The position numbers were made by a program, and so were the translations under genes. From Mycobacterium sp. (GTDB taxonomy: Bacteria > Actinomycetota > Actinomycetes > Mycobacteriales > Mycobacteriaceae), in NCBI GenBank assembly GCA_003987775.1, contig RXJD01000031.1:17380-81379 (forward strand): a stretch of 64,000 bases of DNA, given 5' to 3'. Below are positions 7,356 to 17,098 of the stretch, piece by piece. Position 1 is the first letter of the stretch. Every line of letters begins with the position of its first letter. The notes beneath the pieces are model-generated. The model did no database searches, was not told where the DNA came from, and was given only the letters and a program-made list of their open reading frames with translations.

Positions 7356-10043
7356 ATGTCGCAGGTGATCGCGTTCCCCGCAGCGATGACGGCAGCAGCC
7401 GCAGACGTCGCCGGAATCGGATCGGTAGTCAGCACCGCCAACCAGATGGTGGCCGGCGCCACGACCAGTGTGCTGGCCGCGGCCGAAGACGAGGTGTCGG
7501 CGGCTATCGCGGCCCTGTTCTCCCTCCACGGCCAGACCTATCAGACCTTCAGCGGCCAGGCGGCCGCGCTTCATGACCAGTTCGTGCGCACCCTGATGGG
7601 GAGCGCCAATGCCTACGCATCCGCCGAAGTGACCAGCGCCGAACAGTTGGTGCTCGAGGTGGTCAACGCCCCCACCCGAATGTTGTTGGGCCGACCGCTG
7701 ATCGGCAATGGCGCCGACGGCGCAGCAGGAACCGGAGCCAACGGCGGGGCAGGTGGGCTGTTGTGGGGCAACGGGGGCAACGGCGGGTCCGGAGCGGCCG
7801 GGCAGTCCGGCGGCCGGGGCGGCGATGCTGGCCTTTTCGGCAACGGCGGCCGGGGCGGTGCCGGCGGTATCGGCCTGACCGGGGCCACCGGCGGCGCGGG
7901 TGTTCAAGGTGGCACCGGCGGGGCCGGCGGCACTGGTGGAGCCGGCGGTAACGGCGGATTGCTGTGGGGCGCCGGCGGCGGCGGCGGCATCGGCGGCGCG
8001 GGCGGCGTCGGGGGGACGGGCGGAGCGGGCCTAGCCGGAACCGCCGGTGTTGACGGAGTGAATGCCGGGGCCGGCGGCGCAGGTCAGACCGGTGGTCAGG
8101 GCGGTATGGGCGGCGTCGGCGGGGCGGGCGGAGCCGGTGGCGCGTCCGGATTCTTCGGCGGCAACTCGGGTACGAGCGGCAGTAGCGGCAACGGCGGTGT
8201 GGGTGGTACCGGCGGGATGGGCGGCCACGGTGGCGCGGGCGCAGCAGACAGTGGCTCCGGTGCCGGGATCGGTGGTGCCGGTGGCACAGGCGGGGCCGCC
8301 GGTCTTGGCGGCAGTGGGGCGGTCACGGGCGGCGCGGGCACCGGCGGGACCGGGGGCACCGGGGGTACGGGTGGTACGGGGCTGGAAGGCGAAACCGGCA
8401 CGGGCTTTAACGGCGGCGGTGTCATGGGCGCTCAAGGTGGAACCGGAGGCGTCGGTGGCACTGGCGGGGCTGGCAACGGCGGTGTCAACGGTAACGGCGG
8501 TACGGGCGGAACCGGGGGCACCGGCGGCAGGGGAGGCGACGGGATCGGTGCAGGCGATGGCGGCACCGGTGGGACGGGCGGTGACGCCGGACGCGGCGGG
8601 GCCGCCGGCACCGGCGGCACCGGAGGACGAATCGGCGACTCCGGCGTGGGCGGCACCGGCGGCGACGGCGGGACCGGGGCCGCCGGCGGCTACGGCGGCG
8701 ACGGGGGCGTATCGCGAGGCTATGGGGTGGGAACCGCCACCGGCGGGACCGGCGGGGCCGGAGGTGCCGCGACGGTAGGCGTGGGTGGCGACGGCGGCCG
8801 CGGCGGAGGTGCGTTCCATGAAGGGAGCGGCGACGCCTTCGGTGGCGAGGGCGGGACTGCCGGCGTCGGACCTGCTGGTAGTGGCGCCGGAGGCACTGGC
8901 GGCGATGTGCTTCACTCGGGCACCGGAAACGCTTTCGGCGGAGCCGGCGCCGCCGGCACGGACGGCGGTGTCACCTCCGCAGGCGGTAATGGCGGCAGTG
9001 GCGGCAGCGCGATCATCGACAACGAGACGTCTGCGGCCACGGCGACCGGCGGCGCCGGCGGTGCCGGCGGCACGGGAACCGCCGGCGGCTATGGCGGGGG
9101 AGGCGGATTCGTCGAAACCCGCGGCATTGGCGACGCCGTCGGCGGCGCGGGCGGGGCCGGGGGCGTCGGCATCAGCGCCAGCGGAGGCGACGGCGGAGCA
9201 GGCGGGTTGGCGTATACGAACAACATCGCGTCGCCGGGGCTCGCCACCGGCGGTGTGGGTGGAGCCGGCGGCGCCGGTGTCACCGGAGGGTTCGGCGGTG
9301 AGGGTGGTGCCGCGGGAACCGAGGGCACGACAACCGCGATTGCCGCTGTGGGCGGCGCCGGCGGGTCGGGAACATCCGGCAATGGGGGTGACGGTGGACG
9401 AGGCGGACTGGGGTATGCCGGCGCATCGTCGACGGTCGATGCCTTAGGTGCCGCCGGTGGCGCCGGCGGGGACAGTGCGACCGGCAGCGGCGGAGCGGGC
9501 GGAAGGGGCGGCGATGCCAGGAATTTGGGCAGCGGCGACGCCATCGGCGCCGACGGAGCGCGTGGCGGCACCGGCGGGGGCGGCGGCGGCGCAGGCGGCC
9601 GCGGCGGTGATGCGGCCAGCGAGGGTTCCGGAAACGCAGTGGGCGGCAACGGCGCGGCCGGTACCGCCGGCGGTGCCACCGCGACCGGCGGTGCAGGCGG
9701 CGAGGGCGGCTCGGCCTTGATTGGCAGTGAGACGTCGACAGCGACTGCTACGGCCGGCCGCGGTGGCGATGGAGCCGACGGCGGTGCCGGTGGCGGCGCG
9801 GGCGGACGCGGCGGCGACGCCGTCGTGTTGCAGGCCACTTCCACTGCCACCGCCGCGGGCGGGGACGGCGGCAACGGCGGCAACGCGACGCAACCTGCCG
9901 GCAACGGCGGTCCTGGTGGCGACGGCGGCGATGGCTTGGGTTACGCGCAGGTCAGCGCCGGTGCCGGCGGCACCGGTGGCCTGGGGGGCGCGGCCGGCGC
10001 CGACGGCTTGGACGGATCCCCAGGGACTACCGGCACCCCTTAA
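7356..10043 (+). CDS. PE_PGRS family protein
   Basis: The 895-residue product opens with a PE domain ([20 protein letters not shown], about residues 1-95). The conserved linker GRPLIGNGA follows, then about 780 residues of Gly-Gly-Ala/Asn/Thr PGRS repeats with no separate C-terminal domain. PE_PGRS proteins are exported by ESX-5 and lie at the cell surface, with roles in host interaction. Within the repeats, two related ~80-residue modules marked by GSGDA, GSGNA or GTGNA, and TATA-GG occur near nucleotides 8,815-9,060 and 9,520-9,760. It sits between the Rv1815 and Rv1816 orthologues, where I recall no PE_PGRS gene in H37Rv. It overlaps the convergent DUF385 gene by 4 bases. Confidence 0.95.
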   Translation: MSQVIAFPAAMTAAAADVAGIGSVVSTANQMVAGATTSVLAAAEDEVSAAIAALFSLHGQTYQTFSGQAAALHDQFVRTLMGSANAYASAEVTSAEQLVLEVVNAPTRMLLGRPLIGNGADGAAGTGANGGAGGLLWGNGGNGGSGAAGQSGGRGGDAGLFGNGGRGGAGGIGLTGATGGAGVQGGTGGAGGTGGAGGNGGLLWGAGGGGGIGGAGGVGGTGGAGLAGTAGVDGVNAGAGGAGQTGGQGGMGGVGGAGGAGGASGFFGGNSGTSGSSGNGGVGGTGGMGGHGGAGAADSGSGAGIGGAGGTGGAAGLGGSGAVTGGAGTGGTGGTGGTGGTGLEGETGTGFNGGGVMGAQGGTGGVGGTGGAGNGGVNGNGGTGGTGGTGGRGGDGIGAGDGGTGGTGGDAGRGGAAGTGGTGGRIGDSGVGGTGGDGGTGAAGGYGGDGGVSRGYGVGTATGGTGGAGGAATVGVGGDGGRGGGAFHEGSGDAFGGEGGTAGVGPAGSGAGGTGGDVLHSGTGNAFGGAGAAGTDGGVTSAGGNGGSGGSAIIDNETSAATATGGAGGAGGTGTAGGYGGGGGFVETRGIGDAVGGAGGAGGVGISASGGDGGAGGLAYTNNIASPGLATGGVGGAGGAGVTGGFGGEGGAAGTEGTTTAIAAVGGAGGSGTSGNGGDGGRGGLGYAGASSTVDALGAAGGAGGDSATGSGGAGGRGGDARNLGSGDAIGADGARGGTGGGGGGAGGRGGDAASEGSGNAVGGNGAAGTAGGATATGGAGGEGGSALIGSETSTATATAGRGGDGADGGAGGGAGGRGGDAVVLQATSTATAAGGDGGNGGNATQPAGNGGPGGDGGDGLGYAQVSAGAGGTGGLGGAAGADGLDGSPGTTGTP

Positions 10044-10480
10044 CGAGCGAGAGCGAACACCGGAATGCGGGTCGCGGCGGCGCGCAACTCGTCGTCACCG
10101 GAGTCCGGCGTCACGCCGCCCACATAACCCTTCACCTGCCAGTACCACCGCTGCAGATACCGGCGCAGGATCTCGGGTTTACCGTCGTCGGCGACCTCGG
10201 TGACGGTGGCACGTCGCCGTCGCCAGCGCGGGCCGGTTTCGACGACCCCGGCGGCCCTGACATTGCGCGCCCACTGCGTGTTGCCGCGGGGCGACACGAG
10301 ATACTCGGCCCCGTTGAGGATCAGCAGGTTGACCACCACGCTGCGCGGCTTCCCGGTCTTGCGGCCTCGCACTCGCAGCGCCCGGGTCCCGGCGATGCTG
10401 ATGCCCAATTCGGCGAGCCAGCGGATCACCGCATTCGCGGACCGGGCGGCCGCATTCGGTTGTTGATACTGCGTGGACAT
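10040..10480 (-). CDS. DUF385 / Ddn-like deazaflavin (F420)-dependent nitroreductase family protein
   Basis: The 146-residue protein starts [13 protein letters not shown] after a strong GGGAGG ribosome site. It has the split-beta-barrel signature of the Ddn/DUF385 (FDOR-A) family: [34 protein letters not shown] and NVRAAG. Members bind coenzyme F420 and reduce quinones, enones or nitro compounds. The natural substrate here is unknown. Just upstream of its ATG is a perfect 39-bp palindrome shared with a divergent TetR gene, so it is probably repressed by that regulator. Confidence 0.88.
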   Translation of the reverse strand: MSTQYQQPNAAARSANAVIRWLAELGISIAGTRALRVRGRKTGKPRSVVVNLLILNGAEYLVSPRGNTQWARNVRAAGVVETGPRWRRRRATVTEVADDGKPEILRRYLQRWYWQVKGYVGGVTPDSGDDELRAAATRIPVFALAR

Positions 10481-10491
10481 GCTGACCTCCC

Positions 10492-10530
10492 TCAACCCAA
10501 TACGAGAGCACTGCTCTCGTATTGGGTTGA
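10492..10530. promoter_or_regulatory. Perfect 39-bp palindrome, probable TetR operator
   Basis: Two 19-base arms (10492-10510 and 10512-10530) are exact reverse complements around a single central base at 10511. The inner core reads ACGAGAGCA-C-TGCTCTCGT. It lies 12 bases upstream of the DUF385 start and about 63 bases upstream of the TetR start, in the divergent intergenic space. TetR-family regulators typically bind palindromes of 15-30 bp beside their own gene. The extra length suggests two stacked dimers or nested sites. Confidence 0.75.
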
Positions 10531-10592
10531 CCGTGTCACAACCGTGACCGAAAAGCAAGAGCGGTGATCTCGGTCCTGCCAGACTTGACCCC

Positions 10593-11282
10593 GTGGGCAC
10601 ACGCCAGGAATCGCGGGAGCAGATCGAGGCGAAGATCATCGAACTCGGGCGCCGCCACCTGGTGGAGCACGGTGCGGCCGGGTTGTCGCTGCGCGCCATC
10701 GCCCGCGAGTTGGGCATGGTTTCCTCGGCCGTTTACCGCTACGTCGCCAACCGGGACGAACTGCTGACCCTGCTCCTTGTCGACGCCTACTCCGACCTGG
10801 CCGACGCGGTGCGCCAGGCCCGCGACGGCACCGAGAGCGACTTCTGGAGCGACGACGTGCTGGCCATCACGCACGCGGTGCGCGCCTGGGCTGTCGCGCA
10901 CCCGGCGCGCTGGGCGCTGCTGTACGGCAGCCCGGTGCCCGGATACCACGCGCCGCCGGACCGCACGGTGGGAGTCGGCACCCGCGTGGTCGCAGACCTG
11001 TTCGACGCCATCGCAACCGGAATCACGACGGGCGACATCAAGCTGACCAGTGATGCTGCGCCGCAACCGATGTCGTCTGATTTCGAACGCATCCGGCGCG
11101 AGTTCGGCTTTCCGGGCGACGATCGCGTGATGGCCCGTTGCTTCCTGTTGTGGGCCGGCGTGCTGGGGGCGATCAGCATGGAGGTGTTCCAGCAGTACGG
11201 GTCCGATACCGTGACCGACCCCAGGAGCGTGTTCGACACCCAGGTCCGGTTGCTGATCGGCCTGTTCGACCAGCCGAACTAG
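10593..11282 (+). CDS. TetR-family transcriptional regulator (Rv1816-like)
   Basis: The 229-residue protein has an N-terminal TetR helix-turn-helix (residues ~10-55: LSLRAIARELGMVSSAVYRY). The C-terminal ligand domain includes the well conserved segment WALLYGSPVPGYHAP. Sequence and context match Rv1816, a regulator in the TetR_C_25 group. It is divergent from the DUF385 reductase, with a perfect palindrome between them, so it likely represses that gene and itself. The start is GTG at 10593, and no strong ribosome site precedes it. The ligand is unknown. Confidence 0.92.
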   Translation: MGTRQESREQIEAKIIELGRRHLVEHGAAGLSLRAIARELGMVSSAVYRYVANRDELLTLLLVDAYSDLADAVRQARDGTESDFWSDDVLAITHAVRAWAVAHPARWALLYGSPVPGYHAPPDRTVGVGTRVVADLFDAIATGITTGDIKLTSDAAPQPMSSDFERIRREFGFPGDDRVMARCFLLWAGVLGAISMEVFQQYGSDTVTDPRSVFDTQVRLLIGLFDQPN

Positions 11283-11382
11283 AACATGTTCAGCAGGCCG
11301 CCGTGGGGCCGGTGCTGGCCGCGGCGGCAAAGTTTTTCCCCGTTCTTTCTGCCAACCGCGCGCTGCGATAGTCTGCGAGACG

Positions 11383-11883
11383 ATGAACTTTCTTGCTGCG
11401 TCACCGATCCAGATCGCCTGGGTGACGCCGGACCTCGAGGCCACGGAAACGGCTCTCACCGGGCTTTTAGGTGCTCGCAAGTGGGTCCGGATACCCGACG
11501 TCCACTTTGCGCCGGACACCTGCAGCTTCCGCGGTGAGCCTGCCGACTTCGTCGCGGGCATTTCACTGAGCTACCTCGGAGACATGCAGCTGGAACTGAT
11601 CGCACCGGTCCGCGGAGAGAATATCTATAGTGAATTTCTGCGGGACCATGGCCCCGGTCTGCACCACATATGCATGGAGGCCGAATCGCTGGGGGCGTTC
11701 GACGCCGCACTTGCCGACGCGGCCCGTCACGATGCAGAGGTGGTGCAACAGGGCGTCATGCCCGGCGGCATTCACTTCGCCTACGTCAGCGCGCCGCAGG
11801 CGGGTGTCCCGTTCGTGGAGATCGCGTACCTCTCGCCCGAGATCAAAGCGTTCTACGACTACATAAAACAGGAGCAGCGGTGA
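11383..11883 (+). CDS. VOC (glyoxalase-fold) family protein
   Basis: A 166-residue protein with two beta-alpha-beta-beta-beta modules of the vicinal-oxygen-chelate fold: IQIAWVTPDLEATETAL at the start of the first and LHHICMEAESL at the start of the second. His in HHICME and Glu in FVEIAYL are likely metal ligands, as in epimerases and dioxygenases of this superfamily. A TAGTCT element at 11369-11374 lies 8 bases before the ATG and may be a -10 box giving a nearly leaderless transcript. The stop overlaps the next gene's start (GTGA), so it acts with the following flavoprotein. Confidence 0.82.
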   Translation: MNFLAASPIQIAWVTPDLEATETALTGLLGARKWVRIPDVHFAPDTCSFRGEPADFVAGISLSYLGDMQLELIAPVRGENIYSEFLRDHGPGLHHICMEAESLGAFDAALADAARHDAEVVQQGVMPGGIHFAYVSAPQAGVPFVEIAYLSPEIKAFYDYIKQEQR

Positions 11884-13373
11884 GCACCGACATCCCCACC
11901 ACGGTCAACGTGGACACGGTCGAGTCCTGGTCGGACGAGGTCGACGTGCTGGTGATCGGCTTCGGCATCGCCGGTGGCTGCGCTGCCGTCAGCGCCGCCG
12001 CCGCGGGCGCACGGGTACTCGTACTGGAACGGGCAGCCGCCGCCGGTGGGACCACCGCAATGGCCGGCGGCCACTTCTATCTGGGCGGCGGCACCGCGGT
12101 CCAGGAAGCGACGGGTCATGCCGACTCTCCCGAGGAGATGTACAAGTACCTGGTCGCGGTGTCCCGCGAGCCCGAGCTCGACAAGATCCGCGCCTATTGC
12201 GAGGACAGTGTCGAGCATTTCAATTGGCTTGAGGCACTTGGCTTTCAGTTCGAGCGCAGTTACTACCCCGGCAAAGTGGTGGTGCCGCCGGGCACCGAGG
12301 GGCTGAGTTACACGGGCAACGAGAAGGTGTGGCCGTTCTGCGAGCAGGCCAAGCCCGCGCCGCGCGGACACTCCGTGCCGGTGCCCGGTGAACTGGGCGG
12401 CGCAGCGATGGTGATCGACCTGCTGGTCAAACGCGCTGACGAACTCGGCGTGCAGGTCCAGTACGAGACCGGGGTCACCAACCTGATCGTCGACAACGAC
12501 GGCGCGGTTGTCGGCGTGAGCTGGAAGCACTTCTCCGACACCGGCGCGGCGCGGGCGAAAGCAGTTGTCATCGCGGCCGGCGGCTTCGCGATGAACCCCG
12601 ACATGGTCGCCGAGCACACGCCGGCGCTGGGTCAGCCGCGGCGCACCAAGCACCATGGCCTGGTGGCGCCGTACATCCTGGGCAATCCACACGACGACGG
12701 GCTGGCCATCCGGCTGGGCGAGTCGGCCGGGGGTGCCACCAAATACATGGACGAGCTGTTCATCACCGCGGCGGCTTATCCGCCGGAGATCCTGCTGACG
12801 GGCATCATCGTCAACAAGGACGGCAAACGTTTCGTTGCGGAGGACTCCTACCACTCGCGCACTTCGGCCTTCGTGCTCGAACAGCCGGAGCAGACCGCCT
12901 ACCTGATCGTCGACGAAGCACACATGCAGATGCCGGCGATGCCGCTGATCAAATTCCTCGACGGGTACGAGACCATCGCCGAGATGGAGACGGCTCTGGG
13001 CATACCGGCGGGCAATCTCGCCGCATCCCTGGACCGCTACAACGAATTCGCCGCCAAGGGCGAGGACCCGGACTTCCATAAGCAGCCCGAATACGTTGCG
13101 CCACAGGATAAAAGCCCATGGGCGGTATTCGACCTGTCGCTCGGGCGGGCGATGTACTCGGGATTCACCATGGGCGGTCTGGCGGTCACCCTTGACGGGG
13201 AAGTGCAGCGGGCCGACGGCAGCGTCATCCCGGGGCTGTACGCGGCGGGGGCCTGTGCATCCAACCTCGCCCAGGACGGCAAGGGATATGCCAGCGGAAC
13301 GCAGCTGGGGGAGGGCTCCTTCTTCGGCCGCCGCGCCGGAGCGCACGCGGCCCGGCGGGCCGTGAGCGCGTAG
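11880..13373 (+). CDS. FAD-dependent fumarate reductase/3-ketosteroid dehydrogenase-type flavoprotein (Rv1817-like)
   Basis: The 497-residue flavoprotein has an N-terminal FAD fold (VIGFGIAGGCAAV and VLVLERAAAAGGTT, residues ~22-60). The C-terminal FAD-contact region reads GLYAAGACASNLAQDGKGYA. It belongs to the FAD_binding_2 superfamily (fumarate reductase, KstD). It corresponds to Rv1817, a flavoprotein of unproven substrate. It is translationally coupled to the upstream VOC gene; a steroid or cyclic-ketone substrate is a guess. The last 12 codons are repeated just after the stop (see the repeat at 13335-13432). Confidence 0.9.
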   Translation: MSTDIPTTVNVDTVESWSDEVDVLVIGFGIAGGCAAVSAAAAGARVLVLERAAAAGGTTAMAGGHFYLGGGTAVQEATGHADSPEEMYKYLVAVSREPELDKIRAYCEDSVEHFNWLEALGFQFERSYYPGKVVVPPGTEGLSYTGNEKVWPFCEQAKPAPRGHSVPVPGELGGAAMVIDLLVKRADELGVQVQYETGVTNLIVDNDGAVVGVSWKHFSDTGAARAKAVVIAAGGFAMNPDMVAEHTPALGQPRRTKHHGLVAPYILGNPHDDGLAIRLGESAGGATKYMDELFITAAAYPPEILLTGIIVNKDGKRFVAEDSYHSRTSAFVLEQPEQTAYLIVDEAHMQMPAMPLIKFLDGYETIAEMETALGIPAGNLAASLDRYNEFAAKGEDPDFHKQPEYVAPQDKSPWAVFDLSLGRAMYSGFTMGGLAVTLDGEVQRADGSVIPGLYAAGACASNLAQDGKGYASGTQLGEGSFFGRRAGAHAARRAVSA

Positions 13374-13432
13374 GCGTTACAGGCGCCATCCCACACCGCC
13401 GGAGCGCACGCGGCCCGGCGGGCCGTAAGCGC
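13335..13432 (+). repeat. Tandem duplication of the 3' end of the flavoprotein gene
   Basis: A 36-base segment (13335-13370) covering the last codons of the flavoprotein gene recurs at 13397-13432 with one mismatch, offset by 62 bases. The second copy would again encode [12 protein letters not shown] and ends in its own stop (TAA), directly abutting the end of the convergent ABC transporter gene. Each copy contains the G+C-rich GGCCCGGCGGGCC, which can fold into a short hairpin. Confidence 0.9.
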
Positions 13433-15361
13433 TTAAGTCGTTTCCGAGGCAACGGCTTTCGTCTCGACCGGACCGAGTCGCCACTGGGCTTCACCGAGCA
13501 GTTCCAGGTGCCGCTCGTGGTGTTGCTCGACGGTGGGCCGGTGGCTGACGCTGATCACGATGGTGTCTGGCAGTTCGGTGCGCACCAGGTGATACAGCGC
13601 ATACTCGAGACCGGGATCCAGCGCCGAGGTGGCCTCGTCGAGGAATACCGCTTTGGGTTTGGTGAGCAGGATCCGCGCGAACGCAACCCGTTGCTGCTCA
13701 CCCGGCGAGAGCACCTTGGCCCAGTCCTGATCCTCGTCGAGGCGGGAAATCAAGGGCGCGAGAGCAACTTTGGTCAAGACATCGTGCAACTCGGAGTCGG
13801 ACACATTGTCGGTCGCCAAGGGGTAGCACACCACCGACCGCAGATCGCCCAGCGGCACGTACGGCAGCTGCGACAGGAACATCGTCTCGTTCTCACCGCC
13901 GGGGCGGTGCAGCGTTCCGGTGGCGAACGGCCACAGTTCGGCCAGACTGCGCAGCAGGGTGGTCTTGCCCGATCCGGAACGGCCGGTGATCACCAGCGAG
14001 TCCCCGGTCTCCAGCCGCACGTCCAACGGGTCGATCAACCGGTCGCCGTCGGGCTTGCGCACCTCGACGTTGTCGATCTGCACCGAACCGTCGGTGCTCG
14101 GCAGGGCCAGCACGGCCGGCAATGCGCGTCCCTGCTCGTTGGCTTCCACCAACCCGTGCAACCGAATGATGGCCGCCCGGTACGACGCAAACGCATCGTA
14201 GGCATTGCGGAAGAACGACAGGGAATCCGAGATGTTGCCGAACGAGGACGCCGTCTGGCTGACATCGCCGAAATCGATTGTCCCGGCGAACAATCGGGGG
14301 GCCTGAATCAGCCAGGGCAACGGCACGATCGCCTGACTCACCGCGAGGTTCCAGCCGTAGAAGCCGACGCTGCGGTTGACGTAGTGCAGGTAGTTGTCGA
14401 TGACGGGGGCGAACCGCTTGCGTAGCTGGGTGCGCTCAGCCCGCTCGCCCCGGTAGAAGCCGACCGCCTCCGCCGCGTCGCGCAGCCGCACCAGCGCATA
14501 CCGGAAGGCGGCATTGAGCTTCTCGTTGCGGAAACTCAGCCAGATCAACGGACGACCGATGATGAACGAGATGATCGTGGCCACCAGCACGTAGACGATG
14601 ACGGTCCAGAACATCACGCGCGGGAAGGAGACGCCGAAGATCGTCAGCGTGCCGGACAGATTCCACAGGATGCTGGTGAAGGACACCACCGAGATCACCG
14701 ATTGCACGGCGCCGAACAAGAGAATGCTGCCGGTTCCGGTGCCCGGCTGGTTCGGGCCGTTGCCCGTGCCGGCGGTGAAGATGTCGATGTCCTGCTGGAT
14801 GCGCTGGTCGGGGTTGTCGATCGTCTCGTCGATGAACAGGTCGCGGTAGTAGGCCCGGCCTTCCAGCCAGTCCCCGGTGAGATGGTCGGTCAGCCACACC
14901 CGCCAAGCGACCACGAAACGCTGCGTTAGGTAGATGTCGGCCATCACCCGGGACACGTGGATGACGGCCATGATGCTGAAGATCCCAATCGACATCCAAA
15001 AGCCATGCACACCAGAGTTTTTCACGACGTCGTTGTCGCCGGCGGCGCCCTGGAAGGCCTTCTGCAGAGCCGTGTACATGTCGTTGCCCTGGTAGCTGAA
15101 CAACACATTCAGCCGCACCGCCAGCACCACCGAGAGCAGCAGCACACCGAACATCAGCCAGACCCGGATACTGTGGCGGCCGGTGAAGTAGCCCCCGGTG
15201 ATCCGCCAGAACTGGCGGCCCCAGGGGGTGACGAACCGGAACACCACCAGCATCAACAGCAGCGCAACCGCGCTGATCGTCCACGCGATCGCCGTCCACC
15301 GCAGCGAATCCAGCAACGCATGAGACCAGTCGATCGACGGCGTAAACGGCTTCGGACCCAC
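13433..15361 (-). CDS. bacA: BacA/SbmA-like ABC transporter (Rv1819c-like)
   Basis: A 642-residue half-transporter with a fused ATPase. The N-terminal SbmA/BacA-type membrane domain spans about residues 1-400. Walker [10 protein letters not shown] is near 460, the signature-like LSPGEQQR near 550 and Walker [13 protein letters not shown] near 568. Length and sequence match Rv1819c (639 residues), a homodimeric exporter-fold protein that imports hydrophilic compounds such as cobalamin and bleomycin. It is convergent with the Rv1817-like gene and divergent from ilvG, with about 85 bases between starts. Confidence 0.95.
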   Translation of the reverse strand: MGPKPFTPSIDWSHALLDSLRWTAIAWTISAVALLLMLVVFRFVTPWGRQFWRITGGYFTGRHSIRVWLMFGVLLLSVVLAVRLNVLFSYQGNDMYTALQKAFQGAAGDNDVVKNSGVHGFWMSIGIFSIMAVIHVSRVMADIYLTQRFVVAWRVWLTDHLTGDWLEGRAYYRDLFIDETIDNPDQRIQQDIDIFTAGTGNGPNQPGTGTGSILLFGAVQSVISVVSFTSILWNLSGTLTIFGVSFPRVMFWTVIVYVLVATIISFIIGRPLIWLSFRNEKLNAAFRYALVRLRDAAEAVGFYRGERAERTQLRKRFAPVIDNYLHYVNRSVGFYGWNLAVSQAIVPLPWLIQAPRLFAGTIDFGDVSQTASSFGNISDSLSFFRNAYDAFASYRAAIIRLHGLVEANEQGRALPAVLALPSTDGSVQIDNVEVRKPDGDRLIDPLDVRLETGDSLVITGRSGSGKTTLLRSLAELWPFATGTLHRPGGENETMFLSQLPYVPLGDLRSVVCYPLATDNVSDSELHDVLTKVALAPLISRLDEDQDWAKVLSPGEQQRVAFARILLTKPKAVFLDEATSALDPGLEYALYHLVRTELPDTIVISVSHRPTVEQHHERHLELLGEAQWRLGPVETKAVASETT

Positions 15362-15445
15362 GGTGTTGTCTCCTCAGAGTCGAACTGCTGCGCAACAGAA
15401 ATCCTCCGGCGAAGGTACCGGAAGGCCGGTGGATAGGCTGCGACG

Positions 15446-17098
15446 ATGAGTGAGAAGACCACTGAAACCCTGCCCGCGCAAACCGTGGACGCCGGCCGAC
15501 TGATCGCTCGCCGGCTCAGGGCAAGCGGCATCGACACGCTTTTCACGCTCTCGGGCGGCCATCTGTTCTCCATCTACGACGGCTGCCGCGACGAGGGGAT
15601 CCGGCTGATCGATACCCGTCACGAGCAGACCGCCACCTTCGCCGCCGAGGGCTGGTCCAAGGTGACCCGGGTGCCCGGGGTGGCCGCACTGACGGCCGGG
15701 CCCGGCATCACCAACGGGATGAGCGCCATGGCGGCTGCCCAGCAGAATCAGTCGCCGCTGGTGGTACTCGGCGGCCGGGCACCGGCGTTGCGCTGGGGGA
15801 TGGGTTCGCTGCAGGAGATCGACCACGTGCCGTTCGTCGCGCCGCTGTCCCGGTTTGCCGCGACCGCACAGTCGGGGCAGGATGGCGGCCTGCTGCTGGA
15901 CCAGGCCTTGCGGGCCTCTGTCGGCGCCCCCTCGGGTGTCGGATTCGTCGACTTCCCGATGGATCACGTCTTCTCGATGGCCGAGGACGACGGCCGCCCG
16001 GGCGCCCTGAGCGACCTGCCGCAACCGCCCGCCGTGGACGGCGGCGCCTTGGACCGGGCCGTCGAGCTGTTGGCAAAAGCCCAGCGGCCGGTGATCATGG
16101 CCGGCACCAATGTCTGGTGGGGGCACGGCGAAACCGCACTGCTGCGGCTGGCCGAGGAGCTGCAGATCCCGGTGCTGATGAACGGGATGGCGCGCGGTGT
16201 GGTGCCCGCCGACCACCCGCTGGCGTTCTCGCGGGCCCGCTCAAAGGCGTTGGGCGGAGCCGATGTCGCGCTGATTGTCGGTGTGCCGATGGATTTCCGG
16301 CTCGGCTTCGGCGGCGTCTTCGGCGCCGACACCCAACTCATCGTGGTCGACCGCGTCCGCCCGGAGCGCGCCCACCCGCGTCCTGTCGCCGCCGAACTGT
16401 ATGGCGACCTGAGCGACATCCTGTCCGCGCTGGCGGGCGCCGGCACGCCTGGGCAGCAGGATTGGGTCGACGGCCTGCGCACCGCTGAGAGCGCGGCGCG
16501 GGATCTGGAGCGGGCCGAACTCGCCGAAGACCGCATCCCGCTGCACCCGATGCGCGTATATGCCGAACTGGCTCCGCTGCTGGACCGCGACGCCATCGTC
16601 GTCATCGACGCCGGTGACTTCGGGTCCTACGCCGGCCGGGTAATCGACAGCTACCAGCCTGGCTGCTGGCTGGACAGCGGGCCGTTCGGCTGCCTCGGTT
16701 CCGGTCCGGGCTATGCGCTGGCGGCCAAGTTGGCGCGGCCCGAACGTCAGGTCGTGCTGTTGCAGGGCGACGGAGCATTCGGGTTCAGCGGCATGGAATG
16801 GGACACGCTGGTGCGGCACAACGTGCCGGTCGTGTCGGTGGTGGGCAACAACGGCATCTGGGGACTGGAGAAGCACCCGATGGAGGCGTTGTACGGCTAT
16901 TCGGTGGTGGCCGAGCTGCGCCCGGGAACCCGGTACGACGAGATGGCCCGCGCGCTGGGCGCCCATGGTGAGTTGGTCGCGGCGCCTGCGGAGCTGCGCC
17001 CGGCACTGGAACGCGCGTTCGCCAGCGGCCTGCCGGCCGTCGTCAATGTCCTCACCGACCCGAGCGTGGCCTACCCGCGCCGATCCAACCTGGCCTGA
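15446..17098 (+). CDS. ilvG: Thiamine-pyrophosphate-dependent acetolactate synthase-like enzyme
   Basis: A 550-residue ThDP enzyme. The catalytic Glu is in [12 protein letters not shown] near residue 55. The ThDP/Mg motif starts with GDGAFGFSG near residue 439 and ends in NN about 25 residues later. It matches Rv1820 (ilvG). Such proteins are annotated as acetolactate synthase large subunits, but no regulatory subunit is adjacent. Several homologues, such as oxalyl-CoA decarboxylase-like and other ThDP lyases, act differently, so the reaction is uncertain. The stop overlaps the secA2 start. Confidence 0.9.
   Translation: MSEKTTETLPAQTVDAGRLIARRLRASGIDTLFTLSGGHLFSIYDGCRDEGIRLIDTRHEQTATFAAEGWSKVTRVPGVAALTAGPGITNGMSAMAAAQQNQSPLVVLGGRAPALRWGMGSLQEIDHVPFVAPLSRFAATAQSGQDGGLLLDQALRASVGAPSGVGFVDFPMDHVFSMAEDDGRPGALSDLPQPPAVDGGALDRAVELLAKAQRPVIMAGTNVWWGHGETALLRLAEELQIPVLMNGMARGVVPADHPLAFSRARSKALGGADVALIVGVPMDFRLGFGGVFGADTQLIVVDRVRPERAHPRPVAAELYGDLSDILSALAGAGTPGQQDWVDGLRTAESAARDLERAELAEDRIPLHPMRVYAELAPLLDRDAIVVIDAGDFGSYAGRVIDSYQPGCWLDSGPFGCLGSGPGYALAAKLARPERQVVLLQGDGAFGFSGMEWDTLVRHNVPVVSVVGNNGIWGLEKHPMEALYGYSVVAELRPGTRYDEMARALGAHGELVAAPAELRPALERAFASGLPAVVNVLTDPSVAYPRRSNLA

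Noticed and set aside
7700-10040. CRISPR-like or satellite array suggested by dense short repeats
   Set aside because: The periodicity is that of Gly-Gly-Ala codons in a PGRS protein. There are no constant repeats with unique spacers of fixed size.
11282-11291. GAACATGTTC as a LexA box after the TetR gene
   Set aside because: It is only a 10-base palindrome without the TCGAAC-N4-GTTCGA layout and sits at the stop codon of the regulator.
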